Assembly: GCF_007280415.1 (NCBI RefSeq)
Contig: NZ_VKKU01000001.1
Span: 1,426,001-1,490,000 of the forward strand
DNA from: Sphingorhabdus contaminans
GTDB lineage: Bacteria; Pseudomonadota; Alphaproteobacteria; Sphingomonadales; Sphingomonadaceae
Length of the DNA: 64,000 bases
Direction: 5' to 3'
In this document: positions 8,032 through 16,600 of the stretch, one piece after another
Numbering within the stretch: the stretch's first letter is position 1
Layout: the number at the start of each line of letters is the position of its first letter
The notes under the pieces: generated by a model
The model's input: the letters and a program-made list of their open reading frames with translations, nothing else
Database searches by the model: none
What the model was told of the DNA's origin: nothing
Translations under genes and position numbers: made by a program

Positions 8032-8085
8032 TATGTCCGCAATGTTGTCGTGTCCTGATAGTCCAGTTTCGATTTGGATTTCCCG
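8032..8085 (+). repeat. TATGTC-GCAATGTTGTCGTGTCCTGA repeat, copy C
   Basis: It combines the blocks seen in copy A (6432-6470) and copy B (7105-7149), which ties the three intergenic sequences into one degenerate family bracketing the orphan genes. Confidence 0.65.
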
Positions 8086-8105
8086 TTAACAGACATCATT
8101 CCCTT

Positions 8106-8168
8106 CTCTCCCTTAATGGAGAGAGGGCGTCTTTTTCCTTATTCCCTTTTTCCTTCTGACGAAAAAAG
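8106..8168. repeat. Right-flank hairpin and inverted copy of the TTTTTTCGTCAGAAG element
   Basis: A CTCTCC/GGAGAG hairpin occupies 8106-8123, and the reverse complement of TTTTTTCGTCAGAAGGAAAA follows at about 8146-8166. Both elements have counterparts at 5701-5717 and 5780-5826, so the orphan-gene island is bracketed by related sequences. Confidence 0.5.
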
Positions 8169-8180
8169 AAACAGGACGCC

Positions 8181-9089
8181 TCACCCGCTCAAATTCGCCT
8201 TGAAAAAGGCCAAAGTCCGCGACCAGCTCAGCTCTGCCGCCGCTTTGTCGTAACGCGGCGTGCTGTCATTGTGGAAACCGTGCTGCGTGCCGGGGTAGAA
8301 ATGCACTTCATAGCGTTTCTGGTTGGAAATCAGCGCCGCCTGATAGGGTAGCCAGCCTGCGTTGATGCGTTCGTCCGCTTCGGCATAATGGATCAGCAAC
8401 GGGGCCTTGATGGCGGGGACTTCTTCGGCCTTGGGCTGGCGGCCATAATAGGGGACCGATGCGCCGAGGTCGGGATAGGCCACGGCGAGCGCATTGCAGA
8501 CGCCGCCGCCATAGCAGAAGCCGACGGCACCGACCTTGCCCGTGCTATCCTTATGATCGCGCAGATATTCAAAGCTGGCGAAAAAATCCTCCAGCAATTT
8601 GGCGGGATTGAGCTTGGCCTGCAATTCCCGGCCCTTGTCGTCATTGCCGGGATATCCGCCGACCGAGGAAAGGCCATCGGGGGCGAGCGCCAGATATCCG
8701 GCCTTGGCCAGACGCCGCGCGACATCCTCGATATAGGGGTTGAGGCCGCGGTTTTCGTGGATGACCAATACCGCAGGCAATTTGCCCTTTGCCTTGACCG
8801 GCCGGGCGAGCAGGCCGTTGATGCTGCCATGGCCCTCGGGGCTGGGCACCGTCACCCGCTGTGTGACGATCGCCGGATCATCGGCCTTTACCTGCTGCGC
8901 CAGCGCATAATCGGGCGCGAGTTGCTGCAGGATCATCAGGCCGGTGACACCGGCGGCGGCGAACTTGCCCGCCTCCCGGATGAATTCGCGCTTGGTCAGC
9001 TTGCCATGCACATAACCGTCAAAAATTTCGAGGATATAGGGATGGAAGTCGCTGGCTTTCATGCGCGGTGACGCGTCGGCTTCGGCCAT
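8181..9089 (-). CDS. Dienelactone hydrolase family protein, exported or membrane-anchored
   Basis: A 302-residue alpha/beta hydrolase. The nucleophile is Cys in GFCYGGG (about 192), as in dienelactone hydrolases, with the supporting Glu in HENRG (about 112), an acid in AEADERI and His in GTQHGF near the C-terminus. About 70 N-terminal residues precede the domain and include a hydrophobic stretch (AAAGVTGLMILQQL) after KLTKREFIREAG, resembling the N-terminus of predicted Tat-exported dienelactone hydrolases. The substrate is unknown. It is transcribed in the same direction as, and 15 bases after, the LytTR regulator gene, so it may be in that operon or regulated with it. Confidence 0.88.
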   Translation of the reverse strand: MAEADASPRMKASDFHPYILEIFDGYVHGKLTKREFIREAGKFAAAGVTGLMILQQLAPDYALAQQVKADDPAIVTQRVTVPSPEGHGSINGLLARPVKAKGKLPAVLVIHENRGLNPYIEDVARRLAKAGYLALAPDGLSSVGGYPGNDDKGRELQAKLNPAKLLEDFFASFEYLRDHKDSTGKVGAVGFCYGGGVCNALAVAYPDLGASVPYYGRQPKAEEVPAIKAPLLIHYAEADERINAGWLPYQAALISNQKRYEVHFYPGTQHGFHNDSTPRYDKAAAELSWSRTLAFFKANLSG

Positions 9090-9104
9090 CCCTATTCTCC
9101 CTTT

Positions 9105-9905
9105 TTAATGTACGAAACGTGCGACAACGTCGCGGTAGGACCGGCTGACCTTCACCTGCGCGCCGGATTCAAGCACGAGGAAACATTCGCCATTGGTGTG
9201 CGGTTTGACCTGACGCACCTGGTCCAGATTGACGATGGTGCTGCGGTGCACCCGCTGGAACGTGCGGGGATCGAGGCGTTTTTCCAGATCCTTCATCGTC
9301 TCGCGCAGGATCAGCGAATTGTCCGCGGTGTAGATGCACATATAGTCGCCCGCGGCGTCGATCCGCTCGATGCTTTCCACGTCGACACGGAAAATCTGGC
9401 CGCGATCCTTCACATTGATCAGCTTTTCAAAGCGCGTGGACGATACATCGTCATCGATCGGTCCCAGATTGTCGGCGGCATTGGGCGCAACTTCGTTGAT
9501 GACAGTGCGCAGCCGTTCCAGCTCGTCCGTATTGCGCTTGTTGGCCAGCCGGGTACGGACGCGTTCCATGGTGTCGGCCAACCGGTCCGGCTCGACCGGC
9601 TTCATCAGATAATCGACCGCCTGCGCCTCAAAGGCCTTGATCGCATGTTCCGAATAGGCGGTGACGAATACAAAGAGCGGGGGATCGATGTCCATCACGC
9701 CCTGCACCACCGAAAAGCCGTCAAATCCGGGCATCTGGATGTCGAGAAAGACCAGATCGGGCTTCAATGTCTTGATCTTCCGGATTGCCTCACGCCCGTT
9801 ATGGCATGTGGCAACGATTTCAATATCGTCAAACGCCTGAAGCCTCAGTTCGAGACCCTGGATGGCCAATTTTTCATCATCAACCAATATTGTACGAATG
9901 CTCAT
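9105..9905 (-). CDS. LytTR-family response regulator
   Basis: A 266-residue transcription factor. The receiver domain (about 1-120) has the phosphoacceptor Asp55 in LVFLDIQMPG, acidic DDE at 9-11, and Lys in LMKPVEP. The C-terminal LytTR DNA-binding domain (about 165-266) has the family signatures IERIDAAGDYMCIY and FQRVHRSTIVNLDQV. Its start overlaps the kinase stop by 4 bases (ATGA), so translation is coupled to the partner kinase. Targets cannot be read from the sequence; the downstream dienelactone hydrolase is a candidate. Confidence 0.95.
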   Translation of the reverse strand: MSIRTILVDDEKLAIQGLELRLQAFDDIEIVATCHNGREAIRKIKTLKPDLVFLDIQMPGFDGFSVVQGVMDIDPPLFVFVTAYSEHAIKAFEAQAVDYLMKPVEPDRLADTMERVRTRLANKRNTDELERLRTVINEVAPNAADNLGPIDDDVSSTRFEKLINVKDRGQIFRVDVESIERIDAAGDYMCIYTADNSLILRETMKDLEKRLDPRTFQRVHRSTIVNLDQVRQVKPHTNGECFLVLESGAQVKVSRSYRDVVARFVH

Positions 9906-11071
9906 GCGGTTTTCATTCCTTGTAATGTTGCCCCCGCTTGATTGTCTTCGACCGGTATAATGCGCGTCTGATAAGGCAGTTCCAACAAAACCTCAAATCC
10001 GCCGCTTGCTTTCACATAATATTCAAACCGCTGGTCGTCACCATAGGCCTGCGAAAGCCGCTCGCGCGTGTTCGCCATGCCCACCCCTGTGGACAGGCTG
10101 TGATCTTGCTGCCCCGGCTGCAAGCCCGGGCCGGTATCGGAAACGGTGATGCGAACCCTTTGGCCGACGAGTTGAGCGGTGACCGAAATGTCCGCGCCCT
10201 CTTCTTTCGGGGTCACCGCGTATTTGATGGCATTTTCCACCAGCGGTTGCAGCAAAAGCGAGGGCACCAGCGCGTTTTCGACCGCCGGTTCAATGTTGAA
10301 AAAGGTGCGCAGCCGTTCTTCGAACCGCATTTTTTCGATATCGAGATAGAGTTTCAGCGTCTCGATCTCCTGTGTCAGCGGCACCTTCGCTGCCGCCTCG
10401 TTGATGAGGGTGAAGCGCAGGAAGGACGACAGGCGCGACAGCATGGCGTTCGCCTGCTCGGTCTGTTTGAGGAGGACCAGCGTGGAGATGCTATTGAGCG
10501 TGTTGAACAGGAAATGGGGGTTGAGCTGATACCGCAGCATCGTCAGCTGCGCGCTGGTCGCCTGCGCCTCCAGCCGCATCATCTGGTCCGCCTGCTCTTC
10601 GGCGCGGACGAAATAGTTGATCGCGTAATAGAGCGCCGACCATGCCCCTACGAGAAGGCCGTCCTTGAAGATCGCACCCAGCAACAGTTGCGCAAACGGT
10701 GTATCATCTGCTCCCCCACGAATGGTTTGAACCACCCAAGTATCAAGATAGGCATACACTAATGAAGCCAGCACAACTGAAAGTAGGGTGGCTCCCCAAG
10801 TAACGATTGGTTGCTTTTCAATTACATAACGATAAACTACCGACAATATTAGTGTGATTGAGTATCCAGTTACGGCAGAAATCAGCACGGGAACTAGGAA
10901 GCTCAAAGGCTGTCCATTGGCAATAACGGTTACTGCATACAGTGCAGTCGCCCCGCCCCAACCAGCTGAATGCAAATTCCAGAATGCACGGTTCTTGTTC
11001 GAAAAGAAAGGTTGGTCGGACAACTCTAGGACAGCCATGGTCAGGTATCTAGCCGCATTTTGCGCCCGCAT
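9902..11071 (-). CDS. LytS-type membrane sensor histidine kinase
   Basis: A 389-residue kinase paired with the LytTR regulator. The N-terminal 150 residues hold about four hydrophobic helices (for example SFLVPVLISAVTGYSITLIL and TLLSVVLASLVYAYL). The His_kinase domain has phosphoacceptor His186 in LNPHFLFN, and the ATPase domain has VENAIKYA (about 278) and DTGPGL (about 311). There is no extracytoplasmic sensor domain of note, so it may sense within the membrane (inference). The start at 11071 is supported by AAGGG 4 bases upstream; an ATG at 11038 is an alternative. Confidence 0.93.
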   Translation of the reverse strand: MRAQNAARYLTMAVLELSDQPFFSNKNRAFWNLHSAGWGGATALYAVTVIANGQPLSFLVPVLISAVTGYSITLILSVVYRYVIEKQPIVTWGATLLSVVLASLVYAYLDTWVVQTIRGGADDTPFAQLLLGAIFKDGLLVGAWSALYYAINYFVRAEEQADQMMRLEAQATSAQLTMLRYQLNPHFLFNTLNSISTLVLLKQTEQANAMLSRLSSFLRFTLINEAAAKVPLTQEIETLKLYLDIEKMRFEERLRTFFNIEPAVENALVPSLLLQPLVENAIKYAVTPKEEGADISVTAQLVGQRVRITVSDTGPGLQPGQQDHSLSTGVGMANTRERLSQAYGDDQRFEYYVKASGGFEVLLELPYQTRIIPVEDNQAGATLQGMKTA

Positions 11072-11128
11072 GAAGCCCTTGTTTCACACAAAAGGCATGA
11101 TAGCATGGGAAAGGAGAGGAAGAGTCAC

Positions 11129-11728
11129 ATGGATAATCAGGACGATCGCGCCACTTTTCACGACATGTCGCAAAGCACGCAGGAAGATTGGCAGATCATC
11201 ATGCGGCACAATATCCCCTTCGCCCAAAATGGCGGAAAGCGGATATTGGACCATTTGAAGCTGCTCGACGGCGATTTTGGCGGCTTTGCGGTGGACCGGC
11301 TGACCCATTCGCTGCAAACCGCGACCCGCGCCCATCGCGACGGGCGGGATGAGGACTATGTCGTCATGGCCCTGCTGCACGATATCGGCGACACATTAGG
11401 CGCGGCCAACCACCCCGATATCGCGGCGGCCATCCTGAAACCCTTCGTGTCTGAAAAGCTGCACTGGATTGTGCAGCATCACGGCATCTTCCAGGGACAT
11501 AATTTCTTCCACCATCTCGGGCTCGACCGCAATATGCGCGAACAGTTCCGGGGGCACCAATGGTTTGCCGACACCGAAGAATTTATCGACAAATATGACT
11601 GCCCCGCATTCGACCCGGATTACGATACCCTGCCGCTCGAATTTTTCGAACCTATGGTGATGAAGCTGTTCAAATATCCGCTGAACAGCATCTACAAACG
11701 GGCGATGGAGAGCGAAGCGGCGGAATAA
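11129..11728 (+). CDS. HD-domain protein, PhnZ/TmpB-like
   Basis: A 199-residue metal-dependent HD-fold protein. Metal ligands are visible as LTHSLQTATRA (His60), LLHDIGD (His84-Asp85), NHPD, VQHHGIF and a late Asp in KYDCPAFD. The HSLQTAT context recalls the mixed-valence di-iron oxygenase subgroup (PhnZ-like) rather than signalling phosphodiesterases, but I cannot confirm this, and no phosphonate genes are nearby. The start at 11129 is chosen because GAGGAAG lies about 8 bases upstream; the longer frame from 11060 begins inside the divergent kinase gene. It is divergent from the histidine kinase. Confidence 0.82.
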   Translation: MDNQDDRATFHDMSQSTQEDWQIIMRHNIPFAQNGGKRILDHLKLLDGDFGGFAVDRLTHSLQTATRAHRDGRDEDYVVMALLHDIGDTLGAANHPDIAAAILKPFVSEKLHWIVQHHGIFQGHNFFHHLGLDRNMREQFRGHQWFADTEEFIDKYDCPAFDPDYDTLPLEFFEPMVMKLFKYPLNSIYKRAMESEAAE

Positions 11729-11764
11729 TCCTTGCCGATCACCCCGCCGTTCGGCATCTCCAGC

Positions 11765-14700
11765 TTATCTTCCCAGCAGGACCCGCGCCTGTCCGGCGAT
11801 CTGCGCGAGCATGGCGGGCGTTGGCATTCCGGCCATACGGGCGCGATCAACCATCGCCTTGAACGAGCGGACGCGGCTTTCGTTATCCGCAACCCAGCCC
11901 TGCGTGTCGGCCAGCGGCTTCTTCGCGGCACGGCGGCGCAGGAAGTCGAGGCGCATGGCCTGGAAATCACGCGCCAGTCCGGCGACGAGCAGACGCTCCC
12001 ACGGGTCATGCGGATCCATCTGCATCGCGGTCCCCTGCGCCCAGCCAATGCCCAGCGCGTCGCCCAGCGCGGTAAAGGCCTGCGTCAGTGCGGTAACATC
12101 AGCCTTCTGCGTCGCCGACAGCGCGGCAAGTCCGATCGCGCCGTCAAGCTGAGCCAGTTGCACCAGACGGTCCACAATCTTGCGGGGCGCGCCATGGTCG
12201 ACCAGCCGTGCACCAAAGCTTTCGGTCTGGTGGCGGACATCGGCGGGCAGAAGGCTATCGAGCGACCCCGACAATTTCTGAACAACCGGGCTGTATAGCG
12301 CGGTTGCCGCACCCACATCGCGTCCCTCGGCCGCATTGCGGATCAGGTCGGCCATTTGCGCGCGTACCTCGACAGCGGTCTGGTTGAACAGCAGCAGACG
12401 GGTCGATTCCGGCATTTCCGCCGTATCAATGGCCTGCCACAACGACGGCAGGTCGTAGATCCGCTCCGCAATGGCAAAGGCCGCCGCGACTTCACCAAGG
12501 CCGCAGCCTTCCTCTTCCGCCAATTCGAACGGATGGAGCAGACCGAGACGGTTGATCATGCGGTTTGCAAGCTTGGTCGCGATGATTTCCTTGCGCAGAC
12601 GGTGCGCCGAAATCGCCGCCTTGTGCTTTTTGACCATAGCCTCGGGGAATGCCGCGAGCAGTTCGCCTTCCATCGACGGGTCGAGAGCAAGCGGCGCGGC
12701 CTCAACACCATCCTGCGCCGCCAGTTTCGCGGTGGACAGCAATACGGCCAGTTCGGGCCGGGTCAGACCCTTGCCCTCGCTTGCGCGGCGGAAAAGCTCG
12801 TCATTGGGGGCGATACCTTCGACAACACGGTCCAGACGGCCTGTGCTTTCAAAGGTTTCGATCAACCGGACATAAGCGGGCAAATCGCCTGCCCCGCCGG
12901 TTTCGGCAATGGACAGCGCCAGCGTCTGCAGGCGGTTATCCTCCAGCACCAGATGCGCGACCGCATCGGTCATATCGGCCAGCAATTTGTTGCGGACCGG
13001 TTCCTTCAGCTTACCGGCACGCATTTCGGCGTTGAGGGCGATTTTGATGTTCACCTCATTATCGGAACAATCAACGCCGGCGCTGTTGTCGATAAAGTCG
13101 GTGTTGATACGCCCGCCGCGCAAGGCAAAGCCGATACGTCCTGCCTGCGTCACACCCAGATTGGCGCCTTCGCCGATAACCTGCGCCCGCACGTCGGCAC
13201 CGTTGACGCGGATGGCGTCGTTTCCGGGATCGCCCACGTCCAGATGGCTTTCGCTCTTGTCCTTGATATAGGTTCCGATACCGCCAAACCACAGCAGTTG
13301 GACAGGCGCCTTCAATATGGCGGTCATCAGTTCCGAAGGTTCGATTTCCTTGGCATCAATTCCCAGTAGGGCGCGTATTTCCGGCGTTGTCTTGATGCTC
13401 TTTTCGCTGCGGGCAAAAACACCGCCGCCCTTGGAAATCAGCTTGGGATCATAATCCAGCCAGCTTGAGCGCGGCAGGTTGAACAGGCGCTGACGCTCTT
13501 TCCAGCTTGCTGCAGGATCGGGATCGGGGTCGAAGAAGATATGGCGGTGGTCAAATGCCGCCACCACTTTCAACGCCTTGGACAGCAGCATGCCATTGCC
13601 GAACACGTCGCCCGACATGTCCCCGACACCGGCGACGGTCACAGGTTCCTTCTGCACATTGATGCCCATTTCGGCAAAATGCCGCTGTACCGAAAGCCAG
13701 CCGCCCTTGGCCGTGATGCCCATCGCCTTATGGTCATAACCGACGGAGCCGCCGCTGGCGAAGGCATCGCCCAGCCAGAAATTACGCTCCAGCGCGATGG
13801 CGTTGGCCGTGTCGGAGAAGGTTGCCGTTCCCTTGTCGGCCGCGACCACGAAATAGGGATCTTCACCGTCATGGATGACGACCTGGTCGGGGTGCACCAC
13901 CTTGTCGTTCACGATATTGTCGGTGATCGACAGCAATGTGCGGATGAACAGGCGATAGCTTTCGGTGCCTTCCGCAAACCAGGCATCACGGTCAACCCGC
14001 ATATCGGGAAGCTTCTTGGGATAAAAACCGCCCTTTGCCCCTGTTGGAACAATCACCGCATTCTTGACGCGCTGTGCCTTCATCAGGCCAAGCACCTCGG
14101 TGCGGAAATCATCGCGGCGATCGGACCAGCGCAGGCCGCCACGGGCAACCGGACCGGCGCGCAAGTGGATGCCTTCGACGCGGGGCGAATATACAAAGAC
14201 TTCGCGCCAGGGGAGCGGCGCGGGCAAGCCCGGAACCTTCGCACTGTCGAGCTTGAACGCAAGCGCATCGGCGCCAGCAGGTGCAAAGGCGTTGGTCCGC
14301 AATGTCGCACGCACCACGCCCAGATAACGGCGCAATATGCGGTCCTCATCAATCGCAGAAACTGCCGAAAGACCTGATTCTATCGCCTTGATATATTTAG
14401 CCGAATCCTTTTCCCGGTCGCCCGACAAGGCGGGATCGTGCAGTGCATGGAACAGGTTGATGATCGCGCGGGTAATACCTGCATTTTTGGACAGGGCCGC
14501 CACCGCCGTCGGCATGCCGTAGGTCACACCGGTCTGGCGCAGATAACGGTACCAGGCGCGCAGCAGGATCACCGATTGCGGCAACAGCGCAGCCACGGTG
14601 ACCAATTGGTTGAAAACGTCATTCTCGGCCTTGCCGTCGAGAACCTGGGTCAATGCACCTTCCAATATGGAGGCGCGTTCCATCACACTGGCGACATCAC

Positions 14701-16414
14701 CACCGCGCAGGCCAAGACGGAAGTCATGAATATAATTGCCGTCGCTCAGGGCCGTTGGCGATTCTTCCAGGACGTCGAAACCGAAATTTTCCAGCGCAGG
14801 CACCATATCGCTCAACGGCATGGCACCGCCCTGGCTGAACACTTTCAGACGCAGCATTTCCCCGTCGCTGGAAAGGCGGGTGACTTTGCTATGGTCCCGT
14901 TCCATCTGCAACAGGCCGAGCATATCGCGGGCCGCTTCGTCGGAACTGTAGCTGGTACGGTAATTATTGGGGAACAATGCCCCGTAACGGACGATCATCG
15001 CGGCAGCGCGCTTTTCGTCGGTCAGGCGGGCAAGCGAGGCCTCAACCGCAGGTTCCCATCCACGGACCATCAATTCCAGCTTGTCGTCAAGCTTGGCTTC
15101 GTCGACCTTCTGGTCGCGGTCCGGAAGGTCGAGCGTGTAGCGCAGCAGCGCGATGCCGCCATCTTCGAGGCTGATCGACCAGCCCAGCAGCCCGCCCCCC
15201 GTGGCCCCGGTGAGCATATCTTCGATCTGTTTGCGCATTCCGGTCGACACATCGTCGCGCGGCAACCAGACGAAAATATAGAGATGCCGTCCCAATGGCG
15301 AACGGATCGCGAGCAATTTGGGCCGTGGCCGGTCGGTCAATGACATGGCGGTGAGCGTCACGCGCTCCAACTCCGCCAGCTTCAGCGACACCAGCAAATC
15401 ATGCGGCAGCGACGTCAGCACATGCGTCATCGCCTTGCCGGCATGGCCCGACGGGTCAAAGCCGAAGCGTTCCATCAACGTAGCAAGATGGGTGCGCAGG
15501 ACAGGGATACGGTCAGGCGCGGTCGCGAGCGCTGCGCTGGTCCACAGACCTGCGGTAATCGACAGACCAGTAATCGTGCTTCCCTCGCGCACCGGAACGA
15601 CGACCAGATCCAGTTGCACATGGCGGTGCACGCTCGATACGCGGTTGGCCTTCAGGATCAGCGGCGCGCTGCCGCCTTCTTCAAACCATTTGATGGCAAG
15701 GCCGATGCTCTGTTCCGACAGGATCGCATCGTTGCTGACGCGCGAAAGACCCAGACGCTTCGACCGTTTGCCGTCCCGCGAAAGATTTTCATGACCAAGC
15801 ACGGTCATGTTGTTTTCAAGGAACCAGCGGACAAGCGCTGCGCCTTCGCCATCGGGCAGACTGTCGGCATCTTCGGACATGGCGCCCAACATCTTGCGCC
15901 AATCGGTCACCGCGCCGCGCACATCGCGCAAAACGGCGTGCAGATTTTCTTCAAGCGCGCGACGTTCCTTGGCATCAACGCGGTCCGTCTCGAGATAGAT
16001 GAACGATTCGCGGGTGGCCGACGAATCGCGTTTCCGGCTGACCGATTGCAGCACGGCCGCATCGTCGCGCACCGTGCTCAGCACCGGATGGATCAGCCGC
16101 TTAACACCGATAGCCTTTGCCGCGACCGCCGCGGAAATCGAATCCACCAGAAATGGCATATCGTCATTGTTTATCGCGATGCGCATCGTCAGACGGCCAT
16201 GTGGATCGGTAAAGCTGTCGAGCGCGAGAGCGGCATTGCCCACCTTGCGTTGCTGCGCAACCTGCAAGGTGAATCGCGCCGCTTCTTCGCAGGCTTTGGC
16301 ATCAAACCCTTCATTCTCTCCCGGAAGGGCGCTGTCCGCGAAGGCGGATGCCATCGCTTTCAACAAGGTGGCATCTGTTTTAGCGACAGTTTTTGATGCT
16401 TTGGCAACAGCCAT
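11765..16414 (-). CDS. Large NAD-specific glutamate dehydrogenase
   Basis: Oxidatively deaminates glutamate to 2-oxoglutarate and ammonium. At 1549 residues it belongs to the 180-kDa bacterial NAD-GDH class (Bac_GDH), which has long regulatory N- and C-terminal regions around a central catalytic domain. The catalytic/substrate Lys motif GAKGGFYPKKLP lies near residue 790, and the Rossmann part contains VAGVGDMSGDVFGNG. The start at 16414 (MAVAKASKTV) is preceded by AGGAG with 8-base spacing, better than the ATG 7 codons upstream. The gene is divergent from an SDF symporter, which fits glutamate use, and the left-end putA would supply glutamate from proline. Confidence 0.96.
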   Translation of the reverse strand: MAVAKASKTVAKTDATLLKAMASAFADSALPGENEGFDAKACEEAARFTLQVAQQRKVGNAALALDSFTDPHGRLTMRIAINNDDMPFLVDSISAAVAAKAIGVKRLIHPVLSTVRDDAAVLQSVSRKRDSSATRESFIYLETDRVDAKERRALEENLHAVLRDVRGAVTDWRKMLGAMSEDADSLPDGEGAALVRWFLENNMTVLGHENLSRDGKRSKRLGLSRVSNDAILSEQSIGLAIKWFEEGGSAPLILKANRVSSVHRHVQLDLVVVPVREGSTITGLSITAGLWTSAALATAPDRIPVLRTHLATLMERFGFDPSGHAGKAMTHVLTSLPHDLLVSLKLAELERVTLTAMSLTDRPRPKLLAIRSPLGRHLYIFVWLPRDDVSTGMRKQIEDMLTGATGGGLLGWSISLEDGGIALLRYTLDLPDRDQKVDEAKLDDKLELMVRGWEPAVEASLARLTDEKRAAAMIVRYGALFPNNYRTSYSSDEAARDMLGLLQMERDHSKVTRLSSDGEMLRLKVFSQGGAMPLSDMVPALENFGFDVLEESPTALSDGNYIHDFRLGLRGGDVASVMERASILEGALTQVLDGKAENDVFNQLVTVAALLPQSVILLRAWYRYLRQTGVTYGMPTAVAALSKNAGITRAIINLFHALHDPALSGDREKDSAKYIKAIESGLSAVSAIDEDRILRRYLGVVRATLRTNAFAPAGADALAFKLDSAKVPGLPAPLPWREVFVYSPRVEGIHLRAGPVARGGLRWSDRRDDFRTEVLGLMKAQRVKNAVIVPTGAKGGFYPKKLPDMRVDRDAWFAEGTESYRLFIRTLLSITDNIVNDKVVHPDQVVIHDGEDPYFVVAADKGTATFSDTANAIALERNFWLGDAFASGGSVGYDHKAMGITAKGGWLSVQRHFAEMGINVQKEPVTVAGVGDMSGDVFGNGMLLSKALKVVAAFDHRHIFFDPDPDPAASWKERQRLFNLPRSSWLDYDPKLISKGGGVFARSEKSIKTTPEIRALLGIDAKEIEPSELMTAILKAPVQLLWFGGIGTYIKDKSESHLDVGDPGNDAIRVNGADVRAQVIGEGANLGVTQAGRIGFALRGGRINTDFIDNSAGVDCSDNEVNIKIALNAEMRAGKLKEPVRNKLLADMTDAVAHLVLEDNRLQTLALSIAETGGAGDLPAYVRLIETFESTGRLDRVVEGIAPNDELFRRASEGKGLTRPELAVLLSTAKLAAQDGVEAAPLALDPSMEGELLAAFPEAMVKKHKAAISAHRLRKEIIATKLANRMINRLGLLHPFELAEEEGCGLGEVAAAFAIAERIYDLPSLWQAIDTAEMPESTRLLLFNQTAVEVRAQMADLIRNAAEGRDVGAATALYSPVVQKLSGSLDSLLPADVRHQTESFGARLVDHGAPRKIVDRLVQLAQLDGAIGLAALSATQKADVTALTQAFTALGDALGIGWAQGTAMQMDPHDPWERLLVAGLARDFQAMRLDFLRRRAAKKPLADTQGWVADNESRVRSFKAMVDRARMAGMPTPAMLAQIAGQARVLLGR

Positions 16415-16600
16415 GAATTCTACTCCTGAGCCCACGAAATTGGGGATTGGTCATGGTTAATACGACGCAATCCATTGTAATTTTATTTCAACGCTTATGC
16501 CTTCGTTCGTCGGGCTATTCAAGTTACGTCGGTAGCGGGTTGCGGTCACCAATTTGCCTGTGTAGCGTCGCCCCATGTCAAAAGGGCCGGAGGGAAGTAT

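Noticed and set aside
5977-8085. Chromosomal integron cassette array
   Set aside because: Genes alternate in strand, no integrase is present, and the repeats lack attC-type GTTRRRY core sites and paired arms.
12356-15343. Long plus-strand frames antisense to the NAD-glutamate dehydrogenase
   Set aside because: Typical third-position GC shadows; no start signals or family motifs.
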